The notes: generated from the sequence alone by a model not told the origin. A stretch of DNA of 64,000 nucleotides from an uncultured Bacilli bacterium (GCA_934096035.1 CAKOKX010000002.1:1-64000), one strand, 5' to 3'. Shown: positions 52,676-61,104, counted from the stretch's first letter. Program-made: numbers and translations.

Positions 52676-53215
52676 TTAATAATTTTCAGCTTTTAATTCA
52701 AAATAACTTTGTGGATGATTACATACTGGACAAACAGCTGGAGCTTCTTTACCAATAACAATATGTCCACAATTACGGCAAACCCAAACACATTCTCCAT
52801 CTTTACTAAATACTAACTTATCATCAATATTTTTTAATAACTTACGATATCTTTCTTCATGTGCTTTTTCAATATCAGCAACACGTTCAAATAAATTGGC
52901 AATTCTATCGAATCCTTCTTCACGAGCTACCCTAGCAAATTCAACATACATATCTGTCCATTCAAAGTTTTCTCCATTTGCAGCATCTAACAAATTTTCT
53001 TCCGTACTTGGAATACTTCCTCCATGTAATTCTTTAAACCACATTTTGGCATGTTCTTTTTCATTATTTGCAGTTTCTTCAAATATTGCTGCAATTTGTT
53101 CATAACCATCTTTCTTAGCTTTTGATGCATAATAAGTATACTTATTTCTTGCTTGACTTTCTCCAGCAAAAGCAGCCATTAAATTTGCTTCTGTTTTACT
53201 TCCCTTTAATTCCAT
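52676..53215 (-). CDS. rbr: Rubrerythrin
   Basis: 179 residues. Non-haem di-iron peroxidase that reduces hydrogen peroxide, typical of anaerobes. Ferritin-like domain (1-140) with E-x-x-H ligands in ETANNEKEHAKMW and ERVADIEKAHEERY, then a rubredoxin-like domain with CVWVCRNCGHI and CPVCNHP. The ATG lies inside the end of perR (20-base overlap), with AAGGAGG in the perR coding sequence, so it is translationally coupled to its likely regulator. Confidence 0.96.
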   Translation of the reverse strand: MELKGSKTEANLMAAFAGESQARNKYTYYASKAKKDGYEQIAAIFEETANNEKEHAKMWFKELHGGSIPSTEENLLDAANGENFEWTDMYVEFARVAREEGFDRIANLFERVADIEKAHEERYRKLLKNIDDKLVFSKDGECVWVCRNCGHIVIGKEAPAVCPVCNHPQSYFELKAENY

Positions 53216-53582
53216 TTTTTACTTCCTCCTTCTGGCATTCTTCACAAATGCCTTTAAAAACTATTTCATAATCAGTTACTATATTGTTTTCTATCCACTC
53301 TATCTTAGGAAATTTTACATCAAATACATCAATAATCTTAGAACACTTTTTACATATAAAATGATAATGTGGAATAACTTTATCATAATGTTTAACACCA
53401 TTAACCATTAAACTTATAATTAAATTATCGTTTTCTAATCCTCCCAAATTTCTATATACAGTACCCAAACTAATATTAGAAATCTGCTTCTTAGCCTCAT
53501 CATATATTTGATAAGCATCCAAATGATTATTACTATTATTAATTATATCTAAAATAACTTTCTTTTGTTTAGTATTTTTCAC
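53196..53582 (-). CDS. perR: Fur-family peroxide regulator, PerR-like
   Basis: 128 residues starting at GTG 53582 with GGAGG five bases before. N-terminal winged helix with SLGTVYRNLGGLENDNLI. HYHFICKKC and CEEC give the structural zinc C4 site, and HYDKVIPHYHF supplies the histidines for the sensing site. PerR represses peroxide-defence genes until Fe-catalysed oxidation releases it. Co-transcribed with rubrerythrin, and a PerR-box-like palindrome is just upstream, implying autoregulation. Confidence 0.9.
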   Translation of the reverse strand: MKNTKQKKVILDIINNSNNHLDAYQIYDEAKKQISNISLGTVYRNLGGLENDNLIISLMVNGVKHYDKVIPHYHFICKKCSKIIDVFDVKFPKIEWIENNIVTDYEIVFKGICEECQKEEVKNGIKGK

Positions 53583-53593
53583 ATATGCCTCCT

Positions 53594-53614
53594 AAATAGT
53601 AATGATTACTATTT
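53594..53614. promoter_or_regulatory. PerR/Fur-box-like palindrome
   Basis: AAATAGTAAT-G-ATTACTATTT: 10-bp arms around one base, directly between perR (minus) and spoVS (plus). The inner TAGTAATGATTACTA has the 7-1-7 layout of Fur/PerR boxes. Confidence 0.75.
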
Positions 53615-53693
53615 AAGTATACAACACAACTCAAAAAAAATCAAGCATAAAAATATAAATTTTCCATATATTTTAATGAAAGGAATGGTAATA

Positions 53694-53954
53694 ATGGAAA
53701 TTCTAAAGGTTTCATCAAAATCTAACCCTAGTAAAGTTGCTGGTGCCATAGCAAACATTTATAGAGAAAACAAAGAAGTGGAAATCCAAACTGTCGGAGC
53801 AGGCTCTCTAAATCAAGCAATCAAAGCCATCGCTATATGTCGTGGTTTTGTAGCTCCTACCGGAGATAACTTAGTTGTAATACCAGCATTTAATGACATA
53901 ATAATAAATGGTGAACAAAAAACAGCTATCAAACTTATTATTACAAACAAATAA
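53694..53954 (+). CDS. spoVS: Stage V sporulation protein S
   Basis: 86 residues from ATG 53694, where the typical MEILKVSSKSNPSKVAGAIA begins; AAAGGA lies upstream. SpoVS is an Alba-like nucleic-acid-binding protein that affects sporulation stage V and septation. VGAGSLNQAIKAIAICRGFVAP is diagnostic. It is found in some non-sporulating lineages too. Divergent from perR, with the PerR-like palindrome between them. Confidence 0.94.
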   Translation: MEILKVSSKSNPSKVAGAIANIYRENKEVEIQTVGAGSLNQAIKAIAICRGFVAPTGDNLVVIPAFNDIIINGEQKTAIKLIITNK

Positions 53955-53974
53955 CGGATCAATCGTCCGTTATT
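53950..53974 (+). terminator. Terminator of spoVS
   Basis: AATAACGGA (53950-53958) pairs with TCCGTTATT (53966-53974), followed by TTATTTTT on the plus strand. Convergent with the next minus-strand gene. Confidence 0.85.
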
Positions 53975-54494
53975 TTATTTTTAAAGATATAATTAATGGG
54001 TCAAATAATTCTAGTATTCCATGTATTAAGAAAAAATATCCCAACACTAAAACTTGTATGTCATTTTCATAATATAAATTCATTGTAGTTAAAAGTCCTG
54101 CCAAGATAAATAGCACTAAACTAATAACCTCAATAATCCACATTTTATTCTTTCTATCATTATAATAATCACCTTTTTTTAATTTAATAAGGGATAAAAG
54201 AATTATCCAAATTAGTAAACATAAAGCTAAATACCAAGGGACTTCACTAATATTTAATTTAAGCGCTACAATAAATACAATGATAGATGCAATACTTGTA
54301 AATAATCCTTCATAATCTTTACTCTTACTTGTTAATAAAAATTTAATCAAGTTTAATACCGCATAAACTCCCAATACTCCCAAAAATATACCTTTTACTT
54401 TTACAAAATGAAATAATGGAAACAATAATAAAACACTTCCACATATTATTAAAAACACAGATGTAATTAAATCAACAATTTGTTTTTTTTTCAT
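53970..54494 (-). CDS. Small polytopic membrane protein, DUF308-like
   Basis: 174 residues with GGAGGA before the ATG. About six membrane helices; the N-terminal pair (VFLIICGSVLLLFPLF...GIFLGVLGVYAVL) and the C-terminal pair (GYFFLIHGILELFDPLI) resemble the HdeD/DUF308 pattern. No catalytic motif is visible. It lies between spoVS and the suf operon and is not clearly part of either. Confidence 0.65.
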   Translation of the reverse strand: MKKKQIVDLITSVFLIICGSVLLLFPLFHFVKVKGIFLGVLGVYAVLNLIKFLLTSKSKDYEGLFTSIASIIVFIVALKLNISEVPWYLALCLLIWIILLSLIKLKKGDYYNDRKNKMWIIEVISLVLFILAGLLTTMNLYYENDIQVLVLGYFFLIHGILELFDPLIISLKIK

Positions 54495-54537
54495 AAATCC
54501 TCCTCCTACATTGTATCACAAACAACTAACAAATGCA

Positions 54538-55851
54538 TTATAAATTTCTTTTTATCAATTGATTTAACTCAACAGCATATTCCATTGGAAGTTCACTTTT
54601 AAATTCATCAATAAAACCTAAAACAATTAACTCCGTTGCTCTTTCTTCTGTAATACCTCTACTCATTAAATAAAATAATACATCATCACTAATTTTTGAT
54701 ACAGTTGCTTCATGTTCAATATTACTTGTTATGTTTCCAACTATATTCGTAGGTATCGTATCAGACATAGATTTATCATCTAAAATTAAACTATCACATT
54801 TAACCATGGCATCACTATTTAAAGCATTTTTCTTTATTTCAACCTTACCACGATATGTAGCATTTCCACCATTTCCTGCAATACTTTTAGATACTATATT
54901 ACTTTTAGTATTCTTTCCAATATGAATCATTCTGGCCCCACTATCTTGTTCTTGACCACTCTTGGCAACACTAATTGTTATACATGTTCCTTTGGAATTA
55001 TCACCTTTTAAAACACAACATGGATATTTCATAGTTACTTTAGAACCAATATTTCCATCAATCCATTCCATAACTCCAGCCTCATCCACTAAAGCTCTTT
55101 TCGTAACTAAATTATACACATTAGTTGCCCAATTTTGAACCGTAGAATATCTACATTTAGAATTTTTACCAACATAAATTTCCACAATCGCTGCATGCAA
55201 ACTTGACTCACTATATGATGGTGCAGTACATCCTTCCACATAATGTAAACTAGAATTATCATCTACAATAATTAATGTTCTTTCAAATTGTCCCATATTT
55301 TTACTATTTATTCTAAAATAACTTTGTAATGGTCTATTTAATACTGTATTTTTAGGAACATAAATAAATGAACCTCCACTAAACACCGCTGCATTTAAAG
55401 CTGCAAATTTATTTTCGGCGTAGGACACAATCTTGCCAAAATATTTTTTAACTAAATCAGGATATCTTTTAATAGCATCTTCAATTGATGTAAATATTAC
55501 ATTTTTCTTTTCCAACTCTTCAATCATATTATGGTATATAACTTCACTTTCATATTGAACACCCATACCTCCAAAATGTTTTTCACTCTCTAAAACACCA
55601 ACACTATCAAGTTCATCCACAACTGGTTTTAAAATATTATTCCAATTATTCTCTAGCTTTTTATCTGCTTCATTATTTTTATAATAAATAACATCATCAA
55701 AATTCAAATTAATTTCTGGACCAAACAGAGGCATCTTTTGTTCTACAAAAGACTTATATCCTTTTAATCTATAATCTAAAACCCAATCACTTTCATTTTT
55801 TATTTCAGATATTTTTTTTACCTTTTCTTCACTTAAACCAACAATTTCCAT
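54538..55851 (-). CDS. sufB: Fe-S cluster scaffold SufB
   Basis: 437 residues, a little shorter than usual (about 465). Forms the SufBC2D scaffold on which clusters are built. The beta-helix core is clear: SGGSFIYVPKNTVLNRPLQSYFRIN, EGCTAPSYSESSLHAAIVEIYV (the cysteine used in sulfur transfer), and SDTIPTNIVGNITSNIEHEATVSKI. Ends with the GITEERATELIVLGFI segment. Last gene of the csoR-sufC-sufD-sufU-sufB operon, one base after sufU. Confidence 0.96.
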   Translation of the reverse strand: MEIVGLSEEKVKKISEIKNESDWVLDYRLKGYKSFVEQKMPLFGPEINLNFDDVIYYKNNEADKKLENNWNNILKPVVDELDSVGVLESEKHFGGMGVQYESEVIYHNMIEELEKKNVIFTSIEDAIKRYPDLVKKYFGKIVSYAENKFAALNAAVFSGGSFIYVPKNTVLNRPLQSYFRINSKNMGQFERTLIIVDDNSSLHYVEGCTAPSYSESSLHAAIVEIYVGKNSKCRYSTVQNWATNVYNLVTKRALVDEAGVMEWIDGNIGSKVTMKYPCCVLKGDNSKGTCITISVAKSGQEQDSGARMIHIGKNTKSNIVSKSIAGNGGNATYRGKVEIKKNALNSDAMVKCDSLILDDKSMSDTIPTNIVGNITSNIEHEATVSKISDDVLFYLMSRGITEERATELIVLGFIDEFKSELPMEYAVELNQLIKRNL

Positions 55852-55852
55852 C

Positions 55853-56278
55853 TTACTTATCTACTCCATCAAGTATTTTAACAGCACTCTTACTCGATAA
55901 AAGTGCACAATTTTTTCTAGCCGGTTGCATATATATTTCATCAAAAACATTAAGTTCTCCAAGGATATCAGAATTATATTTTTCTTCATTAATCATATTT
56001 TGATAATTACTTATTATTTCTTTTGCTTCATCTACACTTTTACCAATCAAGCTTTTAACAATTATACTTGTTGCACTTGTACATATTGCACATGCTTCAC
56101 CATCAAAACAAACATCAACTATCTTACCATCTTCTATTTTCATCATTAAATCTATATTATCAATACATGAATCACTTCTTGTATTAGCTTTAACATAAGA
56201 TTCATCTTCTTTTAAACCTCTATTTGTAGGATGTTGATAATTATCAAGTATAATTTCTCTTTTAGTTTCTTTATCCAT
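55853..56278 (-). CDS. sufU: SufU-type sulfur-transfer protein
   Basis: 141 residues. In Firmicutes SufU accepts sulfur from SufS and passes it to SufB. Zinc/sulfur ligands are visible: SDSCID (Asp and Cys), FDGEACAICTSATS, and RKNCALLS. HPTNRG precedes them. Overlaps sufD by eight bases. Its usual partner sufS is not in the operon. Confidence 0.94.
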   Translation of the reverse strand: MDKETKREIILDNYQHPTNRGLKEDESYVKANTRSDSCIDNIDLMMKIEDGKIVDVCFDGEACAICTSATSIIVKSLIGKSVDEAKEIISNYQNMINEEKYNSDILGELNVFDEIYMQPARKNCALLSSKSAVKILDGVDK

Positions 56279-56852
56279 TAGATACCTCCATCATTTTCTT
56301 CATAAATTCTTTAACAACCATTTCTTCTTTATTACCATTTCCAATTAACAATGCCTCCATCATTAATTTAGTAGCATCTATTTTACTTATACCTCTACTC
56401 ATCAAATAAAACATTTTATCTTTATTAAATTCTCCGATATATGCTGCATGCTTAGAAAATGTATCATAATTTCTAATAAGTAAATTAGGTTTTATCACTC
56501 CAACTCCATTACTTAAATTAACTATTTGATTTTCTTCTAAGCAACTTACTTTATATGCTTCTTTTGGCACAATTCCTGTTACATCAAACTCTAACACACC
56601 ATCTAGTACATTAACACCATGACATATTACTTCACTACTCGTGTTACTAAATTTATGTTCCACCTTAACACTACACTTATTACTTCCATATCCCAATATG
56701 CCTAAGTGATATTTTACTTTAGCAAACTCTCCATTTAAATTAATATTTACAGAAACATTTTTATCCACAATATAATGATATATTTCTAATGTTTCATTTT
56801 CTTTTATTTCAAAATTAATATTCTCATCATTAATATATATAACTTTATTCAT
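56271..56852 (-). CDS. sufD: Short SufD-like protein
   Basis: 193 residues, less than half the normal SufD length (about 430). It holds the C-terminal part of the beta-helix (HKFSNTSSEVICHGVNVLDGVLEFDVTGIV, LLIRNYDTFSKHAAYIGEF) and the ending FYLMSRGISKIDATKLMMEALL that matches SufB/SufD. The N-terminal region is missing. Start and stop overlap sufC and sufU by eight bases each, so the short form looks intact, not broken. Confidence 0.85.
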   Translation of the reverse strand: MNKVIYINDENINFEIKENETLEIYHYIVDKNVSVNINLNGEFAKVKYHLGILGYGSNKCSVKVEHKFSNTSSEVICHGVNVLDGVLEFDVTGIVPKEAYKVSCLEENQIVNLSNGVGVIKPNLLIRNYDTFSKHAAYIGEFNKDKMFYLMSRGISKIDATKLMMEALLIGNGNKEEMVVKEFMKKMMEVSNG

Positions 56853-57576
56853 TATAACCTACTTGTTCAGTTTCTAATGCCAAAGACATATCACCAGTTT
56901 TAACGATTTTGCCATTTTTCATAATATGAACATAATCTGGTTTAATAGCCTCAAGTATCCTTGGATAATGTGTAATAATAAGGATTGATGTATCAGGAAA
57001 CTCACTTTTATACTCATTTATATTTTCACAAACTACTTTTAAGGAATCAACATCTAACCCAGAGTCAATTTCATCTAAAATAATAAGTTTAGGTTTTAAT
57101 ATCTTTATTTGCAATACTTCATTTTTCTTTTTTTCACCACCGGAAAAACCAACATTTACATCTCTATGAATCATATCACGAGAAAAATTTAAATCATCTA
57201 AAGATTTATTTACCTCACTAATAAACTTAAAATAATCAATATGATTACCAGTTTGTTCTTCATAAGCATTTTTTAAAAATTCACTATTTGTTACACCATC
57301 AACCACTGTTGGATCTTGCATTGCCAAAAATATCCCTGCTTTAGCTCTTTCATCTACACTTAACTCATTTAATCTTACATCATTAAATATAATATCTCCA
57401 TCTAAAACATTAAAAAGAAAGTGTCCCATTATTGCTTTAGAAAGGGTAGACTTTCCAGTTCCATTTGGCCCCATTATTGCATGTATTTCTCCATCTTTAA
57501 TTTCTAAATTTAATCCATCTAAAATCTTTTTATCCTCATTCTTTAAACTAACAACTAAATTTTTTATACTTAACAT
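56845..57576 (-). CDS. sufC: Fe-S assembly ATPase SufC
   Basis: 243 residues from ATG 57576, preceded by AAGGTGG; the GTG at 57585 lies in that site. ABC-type ATPase with Walker A GPNGTGKST, signature FSGGEKKKNE and Walker B LIILDEIDSGLD. Drives structural change of the SufBCD scaffold. First suf gene after csoR, about ten bases on. Confidence 0.96.
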   Translation of the reverse strand: MLSIKNLVVSLKNEDKKILDGLNLEIKDGEIHAIMGPNGTGKSTLSKAIMGHFLFNVLDGDIIFNDVRLNELSVDERAKAGIFLAMQDPTVVDGVTNSEFLKNAYEEQTGNHIDYFKFISEVNKSLDDLNFSRDMIHRDVNVGFSGGEKKKNEVLQIKILKPKLIILDEIDSGLDVDSLKVVCENINEYKSEFPDTSILIITHYPRILEAIKPDYVHIMKNGKIVKTGDMSLALETEQVGYNE

Positions 57577-57586
57577 ATTTACCACC

Positions 57587-57889
57587 TTACTTATTTATCT
57601 TTTCAACTAATGTTATTACTTCATCAATTATTTCTAAATTATTATTTTTTATATTATCAACCATACACCCCTTCATATGGCTCGTTAAAATATTATTACC
57701 TAGACTTTTTAAAGAATGCATTGATGCCGATAGTTGCATTATTACTTCACTACAATATCTATCATCTTCCACCATTTGCTTTATTCCTCGAATTTGTCCT
57801 TCGATAACATTTAATCTTTTTATAATATTTTTCTTTTCTTCACAACTTCTATGTTTATTTTTCTTACACATTTTACATACTTCATGCAT
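57587..57889 (-). CDS. csoR: CsoR-family metal-sensing repressor
   Basis: 100 residues from ATG 57889. An in-frame ATG at 57910 overlaps the -10 box and cannot be used. All-helical DUF156 fold: IKRLNVIEGQIRGIKQMVEDDRYCSEVIMQLSA and NNILTSHMKGCMVD. The Cys-His-Cys set (RYC, SHM, GCM) matches copper(I)-sensing CsoR rather than the sulfide sensor CstR. An extra Cys-rich N-terminus (HEVCKMCKKNKHRSC) is unusual. It heads the suf operon and has a CsoR-type operator in its promoter. Confidence 0.87.
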   Translation of the reverse strand: MHEVCKMCKKNKHRSCEEKKNIIKRLNVIEGQIRGIKQMVEDDRYCSEVIMQLSASMHSLKSLGNNILTSHMKGCMVDNIKNNNLEIIDEVITLVEKINK

Positions 57890-57908
57890 ACTTCTTCCAC
57901 CCAAAAGC

Positions 57909-57938
57909 ATTATACACCCTAGGGGGGTATAATGTAAA
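57909..57938 (-). promoter_or_regulatory. Promoter with CsoR-type operator in the spacer
   Basis: Minus-strand TTTACA (57938-57933), an 18-base spacer and TATAAT (57914-57909). The spacer holds ATACCCCCCTAGGGTGTAT, a G/C-tract pseudo-palindrome typical of CsoR operators. A bound repressor would block the promoter of csoR-sufCDUB. Confidence 0.8.
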
Positions 57939-57949
57939 GATTTTTTAAC

Positions 57950-57975
57950 AACAAAAAAAGTTCGTAACTACGAAC
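57950..57975 (-). terminator. Terminator of the 106-residue gene
   Basis: GTTCGT (57960-57965) pairs with ACGAAC (57970-57975), followed on the minus strand by seven T residues. Confidence 0.85.
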
Positions 57976-57978
57976 CTT

Positions 57979-58299
57979 TTATCTTGAAGAACCATAATTT
58001 CTACTATTTTCAAATTGTAAATATTCAGCATCACTAGCTATAGCTCTAACAATCTTGTTTCTTGTCCAAACTTCACTTTCTTTTTTATTAACAATACCAA
58101 CCACATTCATATTTCTTAAAGGAACTTTAAATTGTTCCAAAGCAATTTTTATAGCTTGCATCATATAATCAGTCTCCTCTTGCCTAACAAAAAAGTCAAA
58201 CCCTAAAAAATCAGGTCCTCCACAACGAACATCAACTGGATCATTCACTACACAATCAACAGATATATGAGAACAAACAATTATCCTTTCTCTTTTCAT
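57979..58299 (-). CDS. Conserved-looking small protein, function unknown
   Basis: 106 residues from ATG 58299 with AGGAGG upstream. Features seen: RIIVCSHISVDCVVNDPVDVRCGGPDF with three cysteines, a middle helix (DYMMQAIKIALEQFKVP) and NVVGIVNKKESEVWTRNKIVRAI. No membrane segment. I do not recognise the family. It has its own terminator and lies just upstream of the csoR-suf operon. Confidence 0.65.
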   Translation of the reverse strand: MKRERIIVCSHISVDCVVNDPVDVRCGGPDFLGFDFFVRQEETDYMMQAIKIALEQFKVPLRNMNVVGIVNKKESEVWTRNKIVRAIASDAEYLQFENSRNYGSSR

Positions 58300-58368
58300 A
58301 AACCAAATCCTCCTTGCGCTATATAATAGCACAAATTAAAATTTAAAACAAGTTTTTACAACCTTCAG

Positions 58369-58397
58369 TTGCATAAATAAATATTATCTTGTATAAT
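58369..58397 (+). promoter_or_regulatory. Promoter of tRNA-Thr(GGU)
   Basis: TTGCAT (58369-58374), a 17-base spacer and TATAAT (58392-58397), nine bases before the tRNA. Confidence 0.85.
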
Positions 58398-58405
58398 TTA
58401 GTTAT

Positions 58406-58479
58406 GCCGCTATAGTATAATGGTATTACAAATCCATGGTAAGGATTAAATCAGTGTTCAATTCACTGTTGCGGCACCA
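58406..58479 (+). tRNA. tRNA-Thr (GGU), with an acceptor-stem mismatch
   Basis: 74 bases with encoded CCA. Acceptor GCCGCTA/TTGCGGC has a T6-T67 mismatch. Anticodon stem AATCC/GGATT with loop ATGGTAA, anticodon GGT; position 32 is A, which is unusual. T-stem CAGTG/CACTG with loop TTCAATT. G1-C72 and C2-G71 fit threonine identity. It would read ACC and ACU. Confidence 0.85.
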
Positions 58480-58490
58480 TTTAGAGATTT

Positions 58491-58514
58491 AAGTCCGTAT
58501 CTACGGGCTTTTTT
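58491..58514 (+). terminator. Terminator of tRNA-Thr(GGU)
   Basis: AAGTCCGTA and TACGGGCTT pair (one G-U) and are followed by TTTT. Confidence 0.85.
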
Positions 58515-58589
58515 AAATTTCTAAAAACCAATTGAAATAAATGGATTTTTAGTCATAAATTTGTTAAAATATATTTGGAAGTGATTTTC

Positions 58590-60026
58590 ATGTACATAAA
58601 TAAGATTATTGAGCTTTTACAAAAATATATAAATGATTATGAAGCAAAAAAATATGAACTAGAAGTTTTAAAAACAAAAAAACAACTTTACGAAGAACTT
58701 ATTCCTCTACTAGAAAATAAAACAGAACTAAATGATAACAAATTATTTATAAGTGTTCTACTTAGTAGTATATATAATAATGAAGAATATAATATAGAAT
58801 TCTATAAAGCTTTATATTTATATAATCAAAATGATGTAAAGCATTTTGATTATTTTGGTACCAAAATAAAGCATCAATACAAAAACACGGTTGAAAAAAC
58901 CATGGCTTTAAAAAAACAAATACAAAATGCATATTACAGATTTTCAACAGCAAAAAAAGTACGTTTTCCACTTCAAAAAAGAAAACCATTATTTGACCAA
59001 AACTTTACATTCAAAAATATTCAAGCAATAATTTCTTACTATGCTACAATGGGAGAAATTTCTGAAAAAGATGAAGTTTTACTTAACAATGAGTTAGAAT
59101 TTTACAACAATAATATTATACCAACACAAAATCAAGAAAAAGAATACAAAACTAAAGCGTATAATGAAGTTCCAAATATTTTAGATAGTGGTTTTGAAAT
59201 GTTTGATCTAATTGAAGTTAATTCCAACAGATTAGAAACAATAAATAGTTATGTTAATGATTTAAAATCATATATTAGCCAACTTAATATTGATGAAATA
59301 ATACCAGTTATTGAGTCTTATCAAAAATACAATTTAGAAACCAATGAGTACAATTATATTGTCAATGAGATATTAAAAATGTTTTTATTCGAAGCATTAG
59401 ATTATTATAAAATTCTTCTTGATATAAGTATATATAGAGACAAAGAATCAAGATATGAAGCAATTGAAATATATAATGAATACTTAGATAAATACCTATT
59501 AATAAGGGACTACTATAATAAAATTACAAACATAGAACTAAATGATGAAGTTGAAAACTTAGAAGAACTAGAAGAATCTGATGAATCAATAGACACAATA
59601 AATCCACGCCGATTAATATTCTCTCACCCAACCAATAATCCAACAAAATCTAGATTAATTGATGATTTAAAAGATATACCAGAAGAATACTATAATTCAG
59701 TAAAAAATATACTTTTAAAATTTATAGCTTATAAAAAAAGACCAAAAGGATTTAATAACGATAAATATAAAAATGGTTTTGTAGAATTAAAAGAAGGGCC
59801 AATAAGAATCATCATGAAACATATTAGTAATAATATTTATTGTGTAATGGGAGTATTTGTAAAAAAATCTAATAATGACATAAAAGCGTACAGAACTATG
59901 GTTATAAGAACCGTTACAGATATAATAACAAAAGAAAAAGAAAATCAAGAACTAGCTTTAGGTGAATTAACAATGCAAGAACTAGCTAAAATAGTTGAAG
60001 AAAAAGCCAGAAAAGGAACAAGATAA
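58590..60026 (+). CDS. Coiled-coil protein with RelE-like C-terminal domain
   Basis: 478 residues from ATG 58590 with GGAAGTGA upstream (frame open to a TTG at 58575). Mostly helical and coiled coil (about 1-330), an acidic linker (LEELEESDES), then about 100 residues that look like a RelE/ParE-type fold: RRLIFSHP, GFVELKEGPIRIIMKHI and YCVMGVFVKKSNND, in the order strand-strand-strand with K-K near the end. After it comes a helical tail (ALGELTMQELAKIVEEKA). No known full-length family recognised. No antitoxin gene is adjacent, so toxin activity is uncertain. Confidence 0.6.
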   Translation: MYINKIIELLQKYINDYEAKKYELEVLKTKKQLYEELIPLLENKTELNDNKLFISVLLSSIYNNEEYNIEFYKALYLYNQNDVKHFDYFGTKIKHQYKNTVEKTMALKKQIQNAYYRFSTAKKVRFPLQKRKPLFDQNFTFKNIQAIISYYATMGEISEKDEVLLNNELEFYNNNIIPTQNQEKEYKTKAYNEVPNILDSGFEMFDLIEVNSNRLETINSYVNDLKSYISQLNIDEIIPVIESYQKYNLETNEYNYIVNEILKMFLFEALDYYKILLDISIYRDKESRYEAIEIYNEYLDKYLLIRDYYNKITNIELNDEVENLEELEESDESIDTINPRRLIFSHPTNNPTKSRLIDDLKDIPEEYYNSVKNILLKFIAYKKRPKGFNNDKYKNGFVELKEGPIRIIMKHISNNIYCVMGVFVKKSNNDIKAYRTMVIRTVTDIITKEKENQELALGELTMQELAKIVEEKARKGTR

Positions 60027-60036
60027 CACAACTAAA

Positions 60037-60058
60037 AAGGAAACCCAATCGTTTCCTA
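60037..60058. terminator. Bidirectional terminator between convergent genes
   Basis: AGGAAAC (60038-60044) pairs with GTTTCCT (60051-60057); TTTTTT follows on the plus strand and TTTTT on the minus strand. Confidence 0.85.
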
Positions 60059-61045
60059 TTTTTTATACATTTCTTTAGCTTTTTCCATATTTTCTTTAGA
60101 ATAACCAGCTAAGACATTAGGTACTTTATTAATTATATCTTGATATAATTCTTCAAAAGAAGCTTTATTTTTCTTACCCCATGTATTTACTACAGCTATT
60201 ACATTACTTTTACCATTATTAGTTACAACATAAATACTTTTACTAGTTGTAATACCATTTTGTTTAGTTATAAATGGATATACCCACACGATATCATTTA
60301 ATTCAATTAATTTAACACCACCAGCATAACTAAATAAATATTTATCAGTTAAATAAACTTTACATTTCTTATTATGAATTCCTTTACCACTATTTACATC
60401 TTCTTCAATTTTTTCAAGTTCTCTTCCATATTCTTCCAATATTTTTTTACTTTTTTTATTTCTAACAAAATAAACTATTATTAAAATTAATCCACTTAAT
60501 GAAAAAACACCAAATAATATTAAAGCAAATATCCCTTCTTCTTTATTATCCCATGTTGTATCAAGATAATTTTCTCCTACTACACTTTTAAGCTCATCAA
60601 TCGTATAAGTATTACCATCTTCATCTTTCAAAAATTCTTGTAAATATTTAAACACTTCTGTATCACTTTTTGATACATTTCCATAAACCATCACTGGATT
60701 AGGTTTTTCTATTTCTGTTTCACTTAAAGTATATTCTTGTATTTTTCTTAAACTTTCCAAACCACTTTTATCAAGTACAATTATAAAAGGATTATCATTT
60801 TCATCAAAAGCTATATAATAATCTTTTTCTTTACCATCCAAAGTTTCCGTAGCAAAAGCACTATCAAGTAAACTTACATTTAATTTAGCATAAACATTTG
60901 CACTAGTATTTTTAGTTAAAACTTCATATTCTGCATTAACTTCACCAGAATATATAAGAAGACCTAACCCCATAAATACTACAAATAAAATAATACCTAT
61001 AACAAGCATACTTTTATGTCCTTTAATATTTTTATAAACATTCAT
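60056..61045 (-). CDS. Two-pass membrane protein of unknown function
   Basis: 329 residues. A cytoplasmic start, a membrane helix (about 13-33), an extracellular domain (about 40-170, YYIAFDENDNPFIIVLDKSGL), a second helix (about 175-195), then a cytoplasmic PH-like beta domain (CKVYLTDKYLFSYAGGVKLIELNDIVWVYPF). This layout is found in several Firmicutes proteins of unknown role. Lies next to the two-component genes but is separated by about 60 bases. Confidence 0.65.
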   Translation of the reverse strand: MNVYKNIKGHKSMLVIGIILFVVFMGLGLLIYSGEVNAEYEVLTKNTSANVYAKLNVSLLDSAFATETLDGKEKDYYIAFDENDNPFIIVLDKSGLESLRKIQEYTLSETEIEKPNPVMVYGNVSKSDTEVFKYLQEFLKDEDGNTYTIDELKSVVGENYLDTTWDNKEEGIFALILFGVFSLSGLILIIVYFVRNKKSKKILEEYGRELEKIEEDVNSGKGIHNKKCKVYLTDKYLFSYAGGVKLIELNDIVWVYPFITKQNGITTSKSIYVVTNNGKSNVIAVVNTWGKKNKASFEELYQDIINKVPNVLAGYSKENMEKAKEMYKK

Positions 61046-61104
61046 AATTTAAACACTCACTTTCATAATAACATTATACTTTTTTTAAACATTAAAGTAA
61101 ACAA

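Noticed and set aside
57890..57910. Upstream ATG of csoR at 57910
   Set aside because: It overlaps the -10 box, so it lies before the transcription start.
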